Below, piece by piece: positions 25,801 to 31,718 of a stretch of DNA of 64,000 nucleotides. Source of the DNA: a virus; the IMG/VR virus record IMGVR_UViG_3300023174_000038, positions 124,001 through 188,000 of that record; one strand, written 5' to 3'. The first letter of the stretch is position 1, and each line of letters starts with the position of its first letter. The notes under the pieces were generated by a model. The model was not told the origin of the DNA and ran no database searches. It saw only the letters and a program-made list of their open reading frames with translations. The translations under genes and the position numbers were made by a program.

Positions 25801-25805
25801 TCTAA
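10833..25805 (+). CDS. Giant 4990-aa Asn/Gly/Thr repeat fibre protein
   Basis: This single uninterrupted 15-kb gene starts MAITKLQPFNLDTTANYTF and contains about 24 copies of a module marked by NGNSNV, NVISANTF, NANLGNSVTANYF, NAQPNITSVG and GGTNGQYLSTDGSG. Copies are usually 150-250 residues and differ by omission or swapping of sub-blocks. Lys, Arg and Glu are almost absent for thousands of residues; Asp occurs mainly in TDGSG. The last ~110 residues are a different, non-repetitive cap (from VVTIADGTSISINADTT to the end KNFGF). Regular Asn/Gly/Thr spacing suggests a beta-solenoid with Asn ladders. It is a paralogue of the protein at 1-4284. A very long tail-fibre or whisker shaft is the most likely role, by inference from context. 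Confidence 0.75.
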   Translation: MAITKLQPFNLDTTANYTFANITATNANLGNAATANYFIGSGNNLSNIQGANVTGAVSSATTSGTVTTAAQPNITSVGTLSGVISTGNVNLTSASNVALGPVANVHITGGTTGQYLQTDGSGNLSWSTVSSGAASNISNGNSNVNIPSANGNINLTAVGNTTMVITGTGVNVAGTLNVTGNTTVGNLVTSGSGGTLSNINVVSANTFTASGNITSGNANLGNSVTANYFTGNFYGTANLATYATTANSVAGGNVSGQVANALISGTVYTNAQPNITSVGTLSSLAVTANITSGNANLGNNVTANYFTGNGSLLTGITTSGLSNGNSNVNIPAANGNVNISAVGNANILVVTGTGVNVAGTLNVTGNATVGNIVTSGSGGNVSNVNVISANTFIASGNITAGNVVTSGSGGNISNANVISANTFTASGNITSANANLGNAVIANFFIGSGNNLSNIQAANVSGQVSNSLISGTVYTNAQPNITSVGSLTGLTVSNATGVVNFTTTANVTLGAVANLHISGGTSGQYLSTDGSGTLSWATVSSGASSNISNGNSNVNIPSANGNVNISAVGNANILVVTGTGVNVAGTLNATGNASLGNLVTTGSGGNISNANVVSANTFIASGNITAGNVVTSGSGGNISNANVISANTFTASGNITSGNANLGNSAVANYFTGNLYGTANLATYATTANAVAGGNVSGQVANALISGTVYTNAQPNITSVGTLSSLAVTANITSGNANLGNLVTANYFTGNGSLLTGITVSAGNSIVNGNSNVSIPAANGNVNISAVGNANIVVVTGTGANISGTLNISGNTTVSNLISSGSGGNISNANVVSANTFTASGNITAGNITTGAGSGGNITGANVISANTFTASGNITGANANLGNSVTANYFIGNFYGTANSATTAGTVTTAAQPNITSVGTLTGITSTGTVNLTSASNVSLGPVGNVKITGGTTGQYLSTDGSGNLSWSTVSSGSSSNISNGNSNVNIPSANGNINLTAVGNTTMVVTGTGVNVAGTLNVTGNATIGNITTGAGSGGNITGANVISANTFTASGNITGGNANLGNNVSANYFTGNLYGTANLATYATTANSVAGANVSGQVANSLISGTVYTNAQPNITSVGTLSSLAVTANITSGNANLGNNVTANYFTGNGSLLTGITVSAGNTIVNGNSNVLVSANGNVTTSVAGNANILIVTGTGVNVAGTLNVTGNATVGNIVTSGSGGNVSNVNVISANTFIASGNLTAGNINTTGSGGNIGNANVISANTFTASGNITAGNANLGNSAVANYFTGNFYGTANLATYATTANSVAGGNVSGQVANALISGTVYTNAQPNITSVGSLTGLTVSNASGVVNFITTSNVSLGAVGNVKITGGTTGQYLSTDGSGNLSWSTVSSGSTSNISNGNSNVNIPAANGNVNISAVGNANILVVTGTGVNVAGTLNVTGNATVGNIVTSGSGGNVSNVNVISANTFIASGNLTAGNINTTGSGGNIGNANVISANTFTASGNITSANANLGNSAVANYFTGNFYGTANLATYATTANSVAGANVSGQVANALISGTVYTNAQPNITSVGTLTGITSTGTANLTGASNVALGPVANVHITGGTSGQYLSTDGSGTLSWSTVSSGAASNISNGNSNVNIPAANGNVNISAVGNANILVVTGTGVNVAGTLNTTGNTTVGNLFSSGSGGNISNVNVISANTFTASGNITAGNVVTSGSGGNISNANVISANTFTASGNITSSNANLGNAATANFFIGSGNNLSNIQAANISGQVANSLIAGTVYTNAQPNITSVGSLTGLTVSNATGVVNLTTTANVTLGAVANLHISGGTSGQYLSTDGSGTLSWSTVSSGSTSNISNGNSNVNIPAANGNVNISSAGNANILIVTGTGVNVAGTLNTTGNTTVGNLFSSGSGGNISNVNVISANTFTASGNITAGNVVTSGSGGNISNANVISANTFSASGNITSGNANLGNSAIANYFTGNFYGTANLATYATTANAVAGANVSGQVANALVAGTVYTNAQPNITSVGSLTGLTVSNATGVVNLTTTANVTLGAVANLHISGGTSGQYLSTDGSGTLTWSTVSAGAASNISNGNSNVNIPAANGNVNISSAGNANIVVVTGTGANITGTLNVTGNATVGNIVTSGSGGNVSNVNVISANTFIASGNLTAGNISTTGSGGNIGNANVISANTFTASGNITSANANLGNSVVANYFTGNFYGTSNLATYATTANAVAGGNVSGQVANALVAGTVYTNAQPNITSVGSLTGLTVSNATGVVNLTTTANVTLGAVANLHISGGTSGQYLSTDGSGTLTWSTVSAGAASNIANGNSNVNIPAANGNVNISAVGNANVLVVTGTGVNVAGTLNVSGNTTVSNLISSGAGGNISNANVISANTFSATGNITVGNLVTSGSGGNITGGNVISANTLTASGNITAANANLGNSVVANYFTGNFYGTANTATTAGTVTTAAQPNITSVGSLTGLTVSNATGVVNLTTTANVTLGAVGNLHISGGTSGQYLQTDGSGTLTWATVSSGSTSNISNGNSNVNIPTANGNVNISAVGNANILVVTGTGVNVTGTLNTTGNTTVGNLFSSGSGGNISNVNVISANTFTASGNITSANANLGNSAVANYFTGNFYGTANLATYATTANAVAGGNVSGQVANALVSGTVYTNAQPNITSVGSLTGLTVSNATGVVNFTTTANVTLGAVANLHIAGGTNGQYLSTDGSGTLTWSTVSSGSTSNISNGNSNVNIPAANGNVNISAVGNANILVVTGTGVNVAGTLNVSGNTTVSNLISSGTGGNISNANVISANTFSATGNITVGNLVTSGSGGNITGGNVVSANTLIASGNITAANANLGNSVVANYFTGNFYGTANSATTASTVTTAAQPNITSVGTLSGVTSTGTVNLTGASNVSLGPVGNVKITGGTNGQYLQTDGSGTLTWATVSSGSSSNISNGNSNVNIPSANGNINLTAVGNTTMVITGTGVNVAGTLNTSGNTTVGNLFSSGSGGNISNVNVISANTFTASGNITSGNANLGNSVVANYFTGNFYGTANLATYATTANAVAGGNVSGQVANALIAGTVYTNAQPNITSVGSLTGLTVSNATGVVNFTTTANVTLGAVANLHIAGGTNGQYLSTDGSGTLTWSTVSSGSSSNVSNGNSNVNIPAANGNVNISAVGNANIVVVTGTGVNVAGTLNVSGNTTVANLATTGTGGNISNVNVISANTFTASGNITAGNANLGNAVIANFFIGSGANLTSLTGANVSGQVANSLIAGTVYTNAQPNITSVGTLTGITSTGTVNLTGASNVSLGPVGNVKITGGTNGQYLSTDGSGNLSWSTVAGGSSSNISNGNSNVNIPAANGNVNISAVGNANILVVTGTGVNVAGTLNVSGNTTVANLATTGTGGNISNVNVVSANTFTASGNITGGNLVTSGGNITGGNVVSANTLIASGNITSGNANLGNLVTANFFSGNGSLLTGITVSAGNSIVNGNSNVVVFANGNVTTSVAGNANILIVTGTGVNVSGTLNVTGNTTVGNLVTSGSGGTLSNINVVSANTFTASGNITGANANLGNSVIANYFTGNFYGTANSATTAGTVTTAAQPNITSVGTLTGVTSTGTVNLTGASNVSLGPVANVHITGGTNGQYLSTDGSGTLSWSTVSSGAASNIANGNSNVNIPSANGNVNISAVGNANVVVVTGTGANIAGTLNATGNIIAGGGTGGSITGANSISANYFIGTLYGTANLATYATTANSVAGGNVSGQVANALVSGTVYTNAQPNITSVGSLTGLTVSNATGIVNFTTTANVTLGAVANLHIAGGTNGQYLSTDGSGNLSWSTVSSGSSSNVSNGNSNVNIPTANGNINLTAVGNTTMVVTGTGVNVAGTLNVTGNTTVGNLVTSGSGGTLSNINVVSANTFTASGNITSGNANLGNSVTANYFIGSGNNLSNIQAANVSGQVANALVSGTVYTNAQPNITSVGSLTGLTVSNATGVVDFTTTANVTLGAVANVHISGGTNGYVLSTNGSGALSWVAQSGGGGGSNISNGNSNVNIPAANGNVNISAVGNANVVVITGTGANITGTANITGNLSAGNIIAGSGSGGNISNANVISANTFTATGNITSGNANLGNSVTANYFTGNFYGTANLATYATTANSVAGANVSGQVANSLIAGTVYTNAQPNITSVGTLTGITSTGTVNLTGASNVSLGPVGNVKITGGTNGQYLSTDGSGNLSWSTVASGSSSNISNGNSNVNIPAANGNINLTAVGNTTMVITGTGVNIAGTLNTSGNITSGNANLGNSVTANYFTGNFYGTANLATYATTANSVAGGNVSGQVANALVSGTVYTNDQPNITSVGSLTGLTVSNASGVVNFTTTANVTLGAVTNVHISGGTNGYVLSTDGSGTLSWVAQSGGGGGGSNISNGNSNVNIPAANGNVNISAVGNANVVVITGTGANITGTANITGNLSAGNIIAGSGSGGNISNANVISANTFTASGNITSGNANLGNSATANYFTGNFYGTANLATYATTANSVAGANVSGQVANALISGTVYTNAQPNITSVGTLSSLAVTANITSGNANLGNSAVANYFTGNFYGTANLATYATTANSVAGANVSGQVANSLIAGTVYTNAQPNITSVGSLTGLTVSNATGVVNFTTTANVTLGAVGNLHISGGTSAYVLSTDGAGNLSWVAQTGGGGGSNISNGNSNVNIPSANGNINLTAVGNTTMVITGTGANIAGTANITGNLSAGNIIAGSGSGGNISNANVISANTFTASGNITAGNLSITGLSNLGAVGNVVITGGTNGYVLSTNGSGGLSWIASGGGGANISNGTSNINIAASGGNITMGVGGTANVVVVSTTGISAAIQPRVVTIADGTSISINADTTDMAIQTNTQAAGTLTINAPSGTLYQGQKIMLRLQSTNVQTFSWNAVFNSSTDLNLPTTSSGSSKYDYIGFIYNSTQSKWNIIAKNFGF
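11336..11512 (+). repeat. 177-nt direct repeat, copy A
   Basis: By direct comparison, this stretch inside the giant gene is identical base for base to 22505-22681, about 11.2 kb away, whereas most module copies differ at many synonymous sites. Recent duplication or gene conversion is the likely cause. Confidence 0.8.
22505..22681 (+). repeat. 177-nt direct repeat, copy B
   Basis: Identical to 11336-11512. A shorter related stretch sits at about 21450-21540. All lie inside the giant repeat gene. Confidence 0.8.
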
Positions 25806-25824
25806 TTAACAAGGAAAATTTAAA

Positions 25825-26040
25825 ATGGATGATATTATTAATCAAATAGATGGACAGGTGCAAATCATATTTGAAAAAACTGACAGCACTATTAATCAAA
25901 CGTTTCGTGATGCTTTATGGATGACACAAGAGGAGTATGATGCTTCATCTATTGACAGAATTAATGAATTAAAGCAAGAAAGATTTGCTAATTGGTTAGC
26001 CATTGTAACTGAAACTTATACTACAGTAACACCTGAGTAA
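25825..26040 (+). CDS. Small acidic protein of unknown function, 71 aa
   Basis: It starts MDDIINQIDGQVQ and contains TFRDALWMTQEEYDASS followed by a probable helix, IDRINELKQERFANW. AAGGAAAATT upstream of ATG 25825 is a clear ribosome-binding site. Composition is normal, unlike the low-charge giant gene just before it. Its position between two large virion proteins suggests a fibre accessory or assembly protein, but no family is recognised. Confidence 0.6.
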   Translation: MDDIINQIDGQVQIIFEKTDSTINQTFRDALWMTQEEYDASSIDRINELKQERFANWLAIVTETYTTVTPE

Positions 26041-26046
26041 TAAAAT

Positions 26047-29000
26047 ATGGCAAACAGATATTGGGTCGGCGGAACAGCACAGTGGACTTCATCCAATACA
26101 GCATTATGGAGTGCCAGTTCTGGCGGATCTAGTGGTGCAAGTGTCCCTACTGCATCAGATTCTGTATTCTTTGACCAAGCAGGCCCTTATACAGTAACAA
26201 TGGGTAACTTTACCCTCAACTGTTTAGATTTTACTATATCAGGGGCAAGTGTAACTATAGCGGGTGTTGCTGGACCCCCTCAACTTAATATATATGGTAG
26301 TTTTTCTATAGTTTCAACAACTGTTTGGAGTGCTACTCAGATAACTGTTAACTTTGTTGCAACTACAACTGGTAAAACAATTAATACTAATGGCGTAACT
26401 GTTAATTTTAATGGTCTTACTTTTAACGGCGCAGGCGGTGGCTGGACATTAAGTGGTGCACTTACTACTGGTACTAGTTGCACTACAACTTTAACTGCAG
26501 GCAGTTTAGATATAGCAGGATTTACACTTAGTACAGGTTTATTTAGTTCAAATAATTCAAATACTCGTTCAATTGCATTTGGAGCAGGTTTTATAGCATT
26601 AACAACTACTTCCACTGCACAAACTGTGTTACAAATGTCAACTCTTACTGGTTATTCACAAACAGGAACTGGTGGATTTTCTACGGCAACAAACGTGACA
26701 AAAACGTTTTCATCAGGTATTACTGCGGGCGGTTCTGCAACTACCGGCCCAAGTATGTTTGTTACAGCTGGGGCAGGAGTAATTACATTGAACGGATCCA
26801 GTTACTGGAATACTCTTAATTTTGTGGGTTCAACTTCTACTGTTAATTCTAGTGGTGCTCAAACTTTAGTATATGCTAATAATTTAATTTTTGGAAGCGG
26901 TAGTTATTATATAAACGCAACACCGACTTTTAATATGACTGTTACAGGCAATACTAAAAGTTTAATTGGTACATTAACTGTTAACAATGCTGCCGTTACC
27001 TTTACTTGGGATACTTCTGGAGGTCTTTGTTTTGCAACTACTACTATTTTAAGTGCGGGGAAAATAGCATGTACTGGTGCCGGGACAATAGGTTCTACTA
27101 CTGGGGGTACTATGGCTCACAGTGGTGGGGAATTAGCCATTAATGGATGTACATGGAGAAATCTTACATATACTTATACCGGTGGTACAATTACTGATAC
27201 CGGTGGTGGCACTATTAGGGTCAGTGATAACGTTGGAAATAATGGAACATTTACATTAAACGGACCAACTCTAAGTCTACCTATCACTCCCACTACTAGT
27301 TTTATAATAGATCGCCGATTTGTCTTAACTTCTGGAGCTATCACATTAACTGCAAACGCTAGTATGACAACAACTGGTGTAAGTTGTTTTGTTGAATTTG
27401 CTGCCGGTACAATTACACTTAATAATTACAATTTAACCCTTGGTACTTTGACTGGCGCTACTATTTTGAGCGTTTATAGTACTGCTGCTAGGACAATAGC
27501 TTTTGGTACGGGTTATATATATTGTACCACTGTAGATATGGCTGTAGCAAATAATATTACTTTGACGGGAGACGGGGGGTTTGGACCGCCCGGTGGTGTA
27601 GCTAGTGTAACAACTGGCTTTACTTGGGGAACAACATCAGGGGCCTCAATATCTATGGCACCTAATATTTATTATGCTAGTGGAGCAACTGCATCAACTT
27701 TAACTACAGGTAGTTGGTTTAATAAAGTTGATTACGGTGCCTCTTCATTTACAATGGCTGTTACATCAGTAAATTTAAATACATTAATTTTAGGTTCCGG
27801 TACATATACTAGTTTAACCGCAAATATGCGAGGTACAGGTACAATCAATACTAACAGCAGACCGTGTATTTTAGTAATAAACAACGATGTAAATACTACT
27901 ACTTTAACTGCTGCCGCAAATGCCGCAACATTTACAATGACAGCAGGAACTATTAATTTTGCTACATTTAATTTAACTTGCACTACTACAGCAACATATA
28001 CTAGTGGCACACTAAGTAATATTGGTACTATTAGTTGTACTACTTTTACAGTTAGTACCGGTACATTTACATTAACTAGTGGTAATATTACACCTAGTAC
28101 TAGTGTTGTAATTTCTTCAAATGGCACATTTAACTATAACGGTGGAACATTAGGCTCGGTTGCAACATTTACTCAAACTTTAGGAACAATGAATTTTAAT
28201 AAAGCATATTCATTGACCGCAACCGGAGCATATACATTAACCGCAGGTTCATTAACATTAAATGGATTTGATTTGACTACAGGTAGATTTTCCTCAACTA
28301 ATCTAAACACTCGGTCAATAAGTTTTGGATCAGGTAACATCATACTATCAACTTCTAGCTCCGGTCAGACATGTTTGGATATGGCAGATACTCGTAATTT
28401 TACTTATACTGGAGTAGGTGGATTCACTTCCCCAATGAGTGTAACTAGGACCTTTCAATTTGGTACCGGTGGTACAGGTAGTGCATCTATTAGTTGTAAT
28501 TTAACATTAACATCAGGTTCAGCAGTTCCAACTTTTACAACTGGTAGTTATTTTAATAAACTTGATTTTAGTGGTACTAGTGCCGGTGTAGTACCATTAA
28601 CAACAGTAAATCTTAATAGTTTGACACTAAGTAGCGGTGGAACATTTACTAGCTTCACTGCAAATTTTGTAGGTTCTGGTACTATTATAAGCAGTACAAA
28701 TACTACACTATTTGCATTAACACTAGCTACTGCAGGTGTAACAACTACCTTAGGATCTGATGTTTCGCTGACTGCAACCGGTACAACAACAGTAACAGCC
28801 GGTACATTAAACTTAAATGGATATACACTAACCACCGGTATCTTTAGTTCAACTGGTACCGGCGTTCGTTCTATTACATTTGGTACTAATAATATTGTAT
28901 TAGCACATACAACGGCTGCTACAACTGTATTATCAATGGCAGATGTTACTAACTTTACATATACGGGTACTGGTGGGTTTACTGCAGCCGCAAATATAAC

Positions 29001-29913
29001 AAGAACATACACCTTTGGAACTACGGGCGGTAGCGCAACGAATGCACCTAATTTAACCTTAACTGGTAGTGGTATCGCAATACAAACATTAACTACTGGT
29101 AGTTATTTTAATAAATTAGATTTTGGAACTACCGCATTCACGCTAGCTATCACTACACAAAATGTTAATAGTCTAACACTAGCGTCAGGAGGAACTTATA
29201 CTAATTTGACAGTTACTGCAGTGGGAACTGGTAATATTATATCTAATGGTAGAACATTTGGTTCTATTACAATTAATCATTCCGGCACTACTACTTTAGG
29301 TGATGCACTAACCACTAGTGGTACTACAACAATAACTGCAGGAACATTAAATCTAGCCACATTTACAATGACTACTACAACTGTATCTTCTAGCTCTTCC
29401 TCTGCAAGATCAATTACCGGAGCAGGTACTCTTGCAGTAACCGGCAGTTGGTCAATCAGTGATGGAACTAATTTTACAGGAAATAACTATACAATTAATA
29501 TGACTAGTGCTTCTGGAAAAACATTTGGTGGCGGTGGTGGTAGCTATGGAAATTTAGTTCAAGCAGGAGCCGGAGCATTAACTATATCCGGATCAAATCA
29601 ACTTAATAACATATCTGCAAACACACGACCATCTACTATTAGTTTTACCGCTGGCACAACTCAAACATTAACAAACTTCACTGCATCCGGTACTTTGGGT
29701 AGTCTAGTAACTATTAATAGTGTGACTGTAGGTACAAAATTTAATTTACTTAAAACTTCGGGTACAGTTAATGTAAGTTACTTAAATATTACTGATAGTA
29801 ATGTTAGCGCGGCATTTTTTGCTAATATTAATTCAACTAATTCAGGCAATAATATTGGTTGGAATTTTGCCGCACCGGCTACAGTACAAAGCGGATTCAA
29901 CGCATTCTTCTAA
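26047..29913 (+). CDS. Large Thr/Ser/Gly-rich beta-helix-like virion protein, 1288 aa
   Basis: The N-terminus MANRYWVGGTAQWTSSN followed by VPTASDSVFFD matches a start seen in many phage and bacterial surface proteins. The rest is repetitive: a unit of ~150-190 residues recurs with landmarks LTTGSYFNKLDF, NSLTLxSGGTxT, RSITFGxxNIVL and TYTGTGGF. Composition is dominated by Thr, Ser, Gly, Asn and small hydrophobics with very few charged residues. This fits a right-handed beta-helix adhesin, probably virion-bound. The start lies 7 nt after the previous stop; no strong ribosome-binding site is visible. Confidence 0.65.
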   Translation: MANRYWVGGTAQWTSSNTALWSASSGGSSGASVPTASDSVFFDQAGPYTVTMGNFTLNCLDFTISGASVTIAGVAGPPQLNIYGSFSIVSTTVWSATQITVNFVATTTGKTINTNGVTVNFNGLTFNGAGGGWTLSGALTTGTSCTTTLTAGSLDIAGFTLSTGLFSSNNSNTRSIAFGAGFIALTTTSTAQTVLQMSTLTGYSQTGTGGFSTATNVTKTFSSGITAGGSATTGPSMFVTAGAGVITLNGSSYWNTLNFVGSTSTVNSSGAQTLVYANNLIFGSGSYYINATPTFNMTVTGNTKSLIGTLTVNNAAVTFTWDTSGGLCFATTTILSAGKIACTGAGTIGSTTGGTMAHSGGELAINGCTWRNLTYTYTGGTITDTGGGTIRVSDNVGNNGTFTLNGPTLSLPITPTTSFIIDRRFVLTSGAITLTANASMTTTGVSCFVEFAAGTITLNNYNLTLGTLTGATILSVYSTAARTIAFGTGYIYCTTVDMAVANNITLTGDGGFGPPGGVASVTTGFTWGTTSGASISMAPNIYYASGATASTLTTGSWFNKVDYGASSFTMAVTSVNLNTLILGSGTYTSLTANMRGTGTINTNSRPCILVINNDVNTTTLTAAANAATFTMTAGTINFATFNLTCTTTATYTSGTLSNIGTISCTTFTVSTGTFTLTSGNITPSTSVVISSNGTFNYNGGTLGSVATFTQTLGTMNFNKAYSLTATGAYTLTAGSLTLNGFDLTTGRFSSTNLNTRSISFGSGNIILSTSSSGQTCLDMADTRNFTYTGVGGFTSPMSVTRTFQFGTGGTGSASISCNLTLTSGSAVPTFTTGSYFNKLDFSGTSAGVVPLTTVNLNSLTLSSGGTFTSFTANFVGSGTIISSTNTTLFALTLATAGVTTTLGSDVSLTATGTTTVTAGTLNLNGYTLTTGIFSSTGTGVRSITFGTNNIVLAHTTAATTVLSMADVTNFTYTGTGGFTAAANITRTYTFGTTGGSATNAPNLTLTGSGIAIQTLTTGSYFNKLDFGTTAFTLAITTQNVNSLTLASGGTYTNLTVTAVGTGNIISNGRTFGSITINHSGTTTLGDALTTSGTTTITAGTLNLATFTMTTTTVSSSSSSARSITGAGTLAVTGSWSISDGTNFTGNNYTINMTSASGKTFGGGGGSYGNLVQAGAGALTISGSNQLNNISANTRPSTISFTAGTTQTLTNFTASGTLGSLVTINSVTVGTKFNLLKTSGTVNVSYLNITDSNVSAAFFANINSTNSGNNIGWNFAAPATVQSGFNAFF

Positions 29914-29939
29914 CTAATTTTTTCAGCATCAACTCTCCT

Positions 29940-29947
29940 ACTAAATA
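29940..29947 (+). promoter_or_regulatory. Late promoter (ACTAAATA), 5 nt before ATG
   Basis: ACTAAATA resembles the T4 late consensus TATAAATA. The ATG of the next gene is exactly 5 nt downstream and no ribosome-binding site is present. Transcription at the usual T4 late spacing would start at or next to the A of the ATG. Confidence 0.5.
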
Positions 29948-29952
29948 TCTAC

Positions 29953-30609
29953 ATGTCAATATTAATAGGATTACCCTGCTACGGTGGAGTAGTATCAGAT
30001 AAAACAACTAACGCCCTCTTTAAATTGGGTAAACAATTCGTTAGAAATAACATAGACCACGGCATTCTCACACTAGCAAACGAAAGTTTAATAAGTCGTG
30101 GTCGTAGCCGTATCGCTAACTTCTTCATCAACAATACCGATTTTGAATATCTATTCTTCTTGGATAGCGATGTTGGATTTGAAGCTGATGATGTACTAAA
30201 ACTTCTTAATCACAATAAAGAAATGGTATGTGGTGCTTACCCAATGAAAACAGTACCACTAAAATGGAACTTTACTCTCACTCAACCACAACAACGTGAA
30301 GGTGATCTAGTTGCTATAGATAAAATAGGTATTGGGTTCAGTCTAATTCATCGTGATGTATTAATTCGTATAGCAAAACAATACCCAGAACTTAAATATA
30401 TACCAACAAACGAAAGTACTACACATAACCCAACTGAAGCTGAATACGATAATAGCTATCACTACTTCCATGAAATGCGTCAAGGTGATATCTATCTACC
30501 AGAAGATTTAAGCTTCTTCACACGGGCACGTAGTATTGGTATGCAGGCTTGGATGGATACTAGTATCAATCTATGTCACGTTGGTAGTCATGTTTTTCAG
30601 GAACAATAA
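29953..30609 (+). CDS. Glycosyltransferase family 2-like protein, 218 aa
   Basis: A probable GT-A-fold sugar transferase. The start MSILIGLPCYGG is the usual first beta-strand, and FLDSDVGF (Asp71-Asp73) is the DxD-type motif that binds metal and nucleotide sugar; VCGAYPMK follows. Length is short for GT2, as in many phage members. It begins a run of overlapping genes (30609, 31220, 31719) encoding an oxygenase, an unknown and a sulfotransferase, which suggests joint decoration of virion proteins or host surface sugars. Expression appears to start from a late promoter directly at the ATG. Acceptor and sugar are unknown. Confidence 0.75.
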   Translation: MSILIGLPCYGGVVSDKTTNALFKLGKQFVRNNIDHGILTLANESLISRGRSRIANFFINNTDFEYLFFLDSDVGFEADDVLKLLNHNKEMVCGAYPMKTVPLKWNFTLTQPQQREGDLVAIDKIGIGFSLIHRDVLIRIAKQYPELKYIPTNESTTHNPTEAEYDNSYHYFHEMRQGDIYLPEDLSFFTRARSIGMQAWMDTSINLCHVGSHVFQEQ

Positions 30610-31223
30610 TGAAAACTAATATTGTAATCATTGATGATTTCTTAGATGATCCATATACAATGCGATTAAACGCATTAAATGCTAATTATCCAACACCAGA
30701 AAGCCATACTTATCCAGGTAGAAACTCTGACAAATCTTACTTCACAGAAGAAATGTTAGAGAAGGTACAAAATCGTTGGGGTGATTACTTAATACCAGCA
30801 GAGGGTAGCAGTTGTGGTTACTTTAGAATTAGTTTAGCAACTGATACCTTTGAACAAAACATACATATTGATCCAGGTTGGGATGTGGGTGGTGTACTAT
30901 ACCTTAATACACCAAATCAATGTCGTCCAGAATCTGGCACACACTTCTACTATCATAACAGATTAGGTATAGAACGTGCTCCAGCTACACCAGAAGAAGG
31001 TAAATATTTAGGCTTCACTAACTATGAAGAAATACGTAAAAATATAATCTATGGTGATGGGCTTGATAAAACATTATGGACAAGATATGCATCTAGTCCA
31101 ATGAAATATAATCGTTTAGTATTGTTTGATCCGTTATTATGGCACAGTCATGGTGATAACTTTGGTGATTGTATGGATAACGGCAGGTTGGTTATGCTAT
31201 TCTTCTTCACAAAACAAAAATGA
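30609..31223 (+). CDS. 2OG-Fe(II) oxygenase-like protein (DUF6445-like), 204 aa
   Basis: A predicted Fe(II)/2-oxoglutarate-dependent hydroxylase. IHIDPGWDVGGVLYLN holds the HxD metal pair (His86, Asp88). The distal part WHSHGDNFGDCMDNGRLV supplies candidate His (179 or 181) and Arg193 for 2-oxoglutarate. This arrangement matches a phage-enriched family I recall as DUF6445. The ATG overlaps the stop of the glycosyltransferase (TAATG), indicating coupled translation. The substrate is unknown; a protein side chain is a reasonable guess given the fibre context. Confidence 0.7.
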   Translation: MKTNIVIIDDFLDDPYTMRLNALNANYPTPESHTYPGRNSDKSYFTEEMLEKVQNRWGDYLIPAEGSSCGYFRISLATDTFEQNIHIDPGWDVGGVLYLNTPNQCRPESGTHFYYHNRLGIERAPATPEEGKYLGFTNYEEIRKNIIYGDGLDKTLWTRYASSPMKYNRLVLFDPLLWHSHGDNFGDCMDNGRLVMLFFFTKQK

Positions 31224-31717
31224 AACAGGCATACTTTGTACCAAACTTCCCCATAAATCGTATCACACAAACCGGAGAAGATGGTTGGTGTCACATGCCA
31301 AATCATCCAAGAAATCTATATAATTATCTAGGTGCAATACTAGAACATATGGATAACAGTAAACGTATAGATCCAATACAAATAACTATACATGATGAAC
31401 AACAGGTACATGCTGGACCAAGTGGTGTATCCAGATTGTTTGCATTAACCCATCAAAGACAGTATACTCATATACCATGTATTGTTAGTAGTCCAATACA
31501 CTATGAATGGTTTGGGGAAAATGTAGTTAAAATCAATACAACTGAAGAATTACTAAGTTACTTTGATCCACAATATTTACCTAAAAGCTATGAAGTAGAT
31601 GAAAATGGTGTAGCTTGGCATAATGGTGCTTGGAGTTATGAGGAACTAGAACGTACTATGAATGTGTCCGAAGCTACTAAACTACGTATGAAACAAATGA
31701 TGACAGAGACAAATTAA
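31220..31717 (+). CDS. Unknown protein, 165 aa
   Basis: Not recognised with confidence. It starts MKQAYFVPNFPINRITQTG and contains ITIHDEQQVHAGPSGVSRLF, which faintly recalls the substrate-loop style of ParB-like folds but is too weak to call. The C-terminus is helical and charged. The ATG overlaps the previous stop by 4 nt and the next gene starts 2 nt after its stop, so it is part of a tight glycosyltransferase-oxygenase-unknown-sulfotransferase group and may act in the same pathway. Confidence 0.6.
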   Translation: MKQAYFVPNFPINRITQTGEDGWCHMPNHPRNLYNYLGAILEHMDNSKRIDPIQITIHDEQQVHAGPSGVSRLFALTHQRQYTHIPCIVSSPIHYEWFGENVVKINTTEELLSYFDPQYLPKSYEVDENGVAWHNGAWSYEELERTMNVSEATKLRMKQMMTETN

Positions 31718-31718
31718 T

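Noticed and set aside
1-25805. CRISPR-like or tandem non-coding repeat array
   Set aside because: The repeats are in-frame protein modules with synonymous variation, not identical short repeats with unique spacers.
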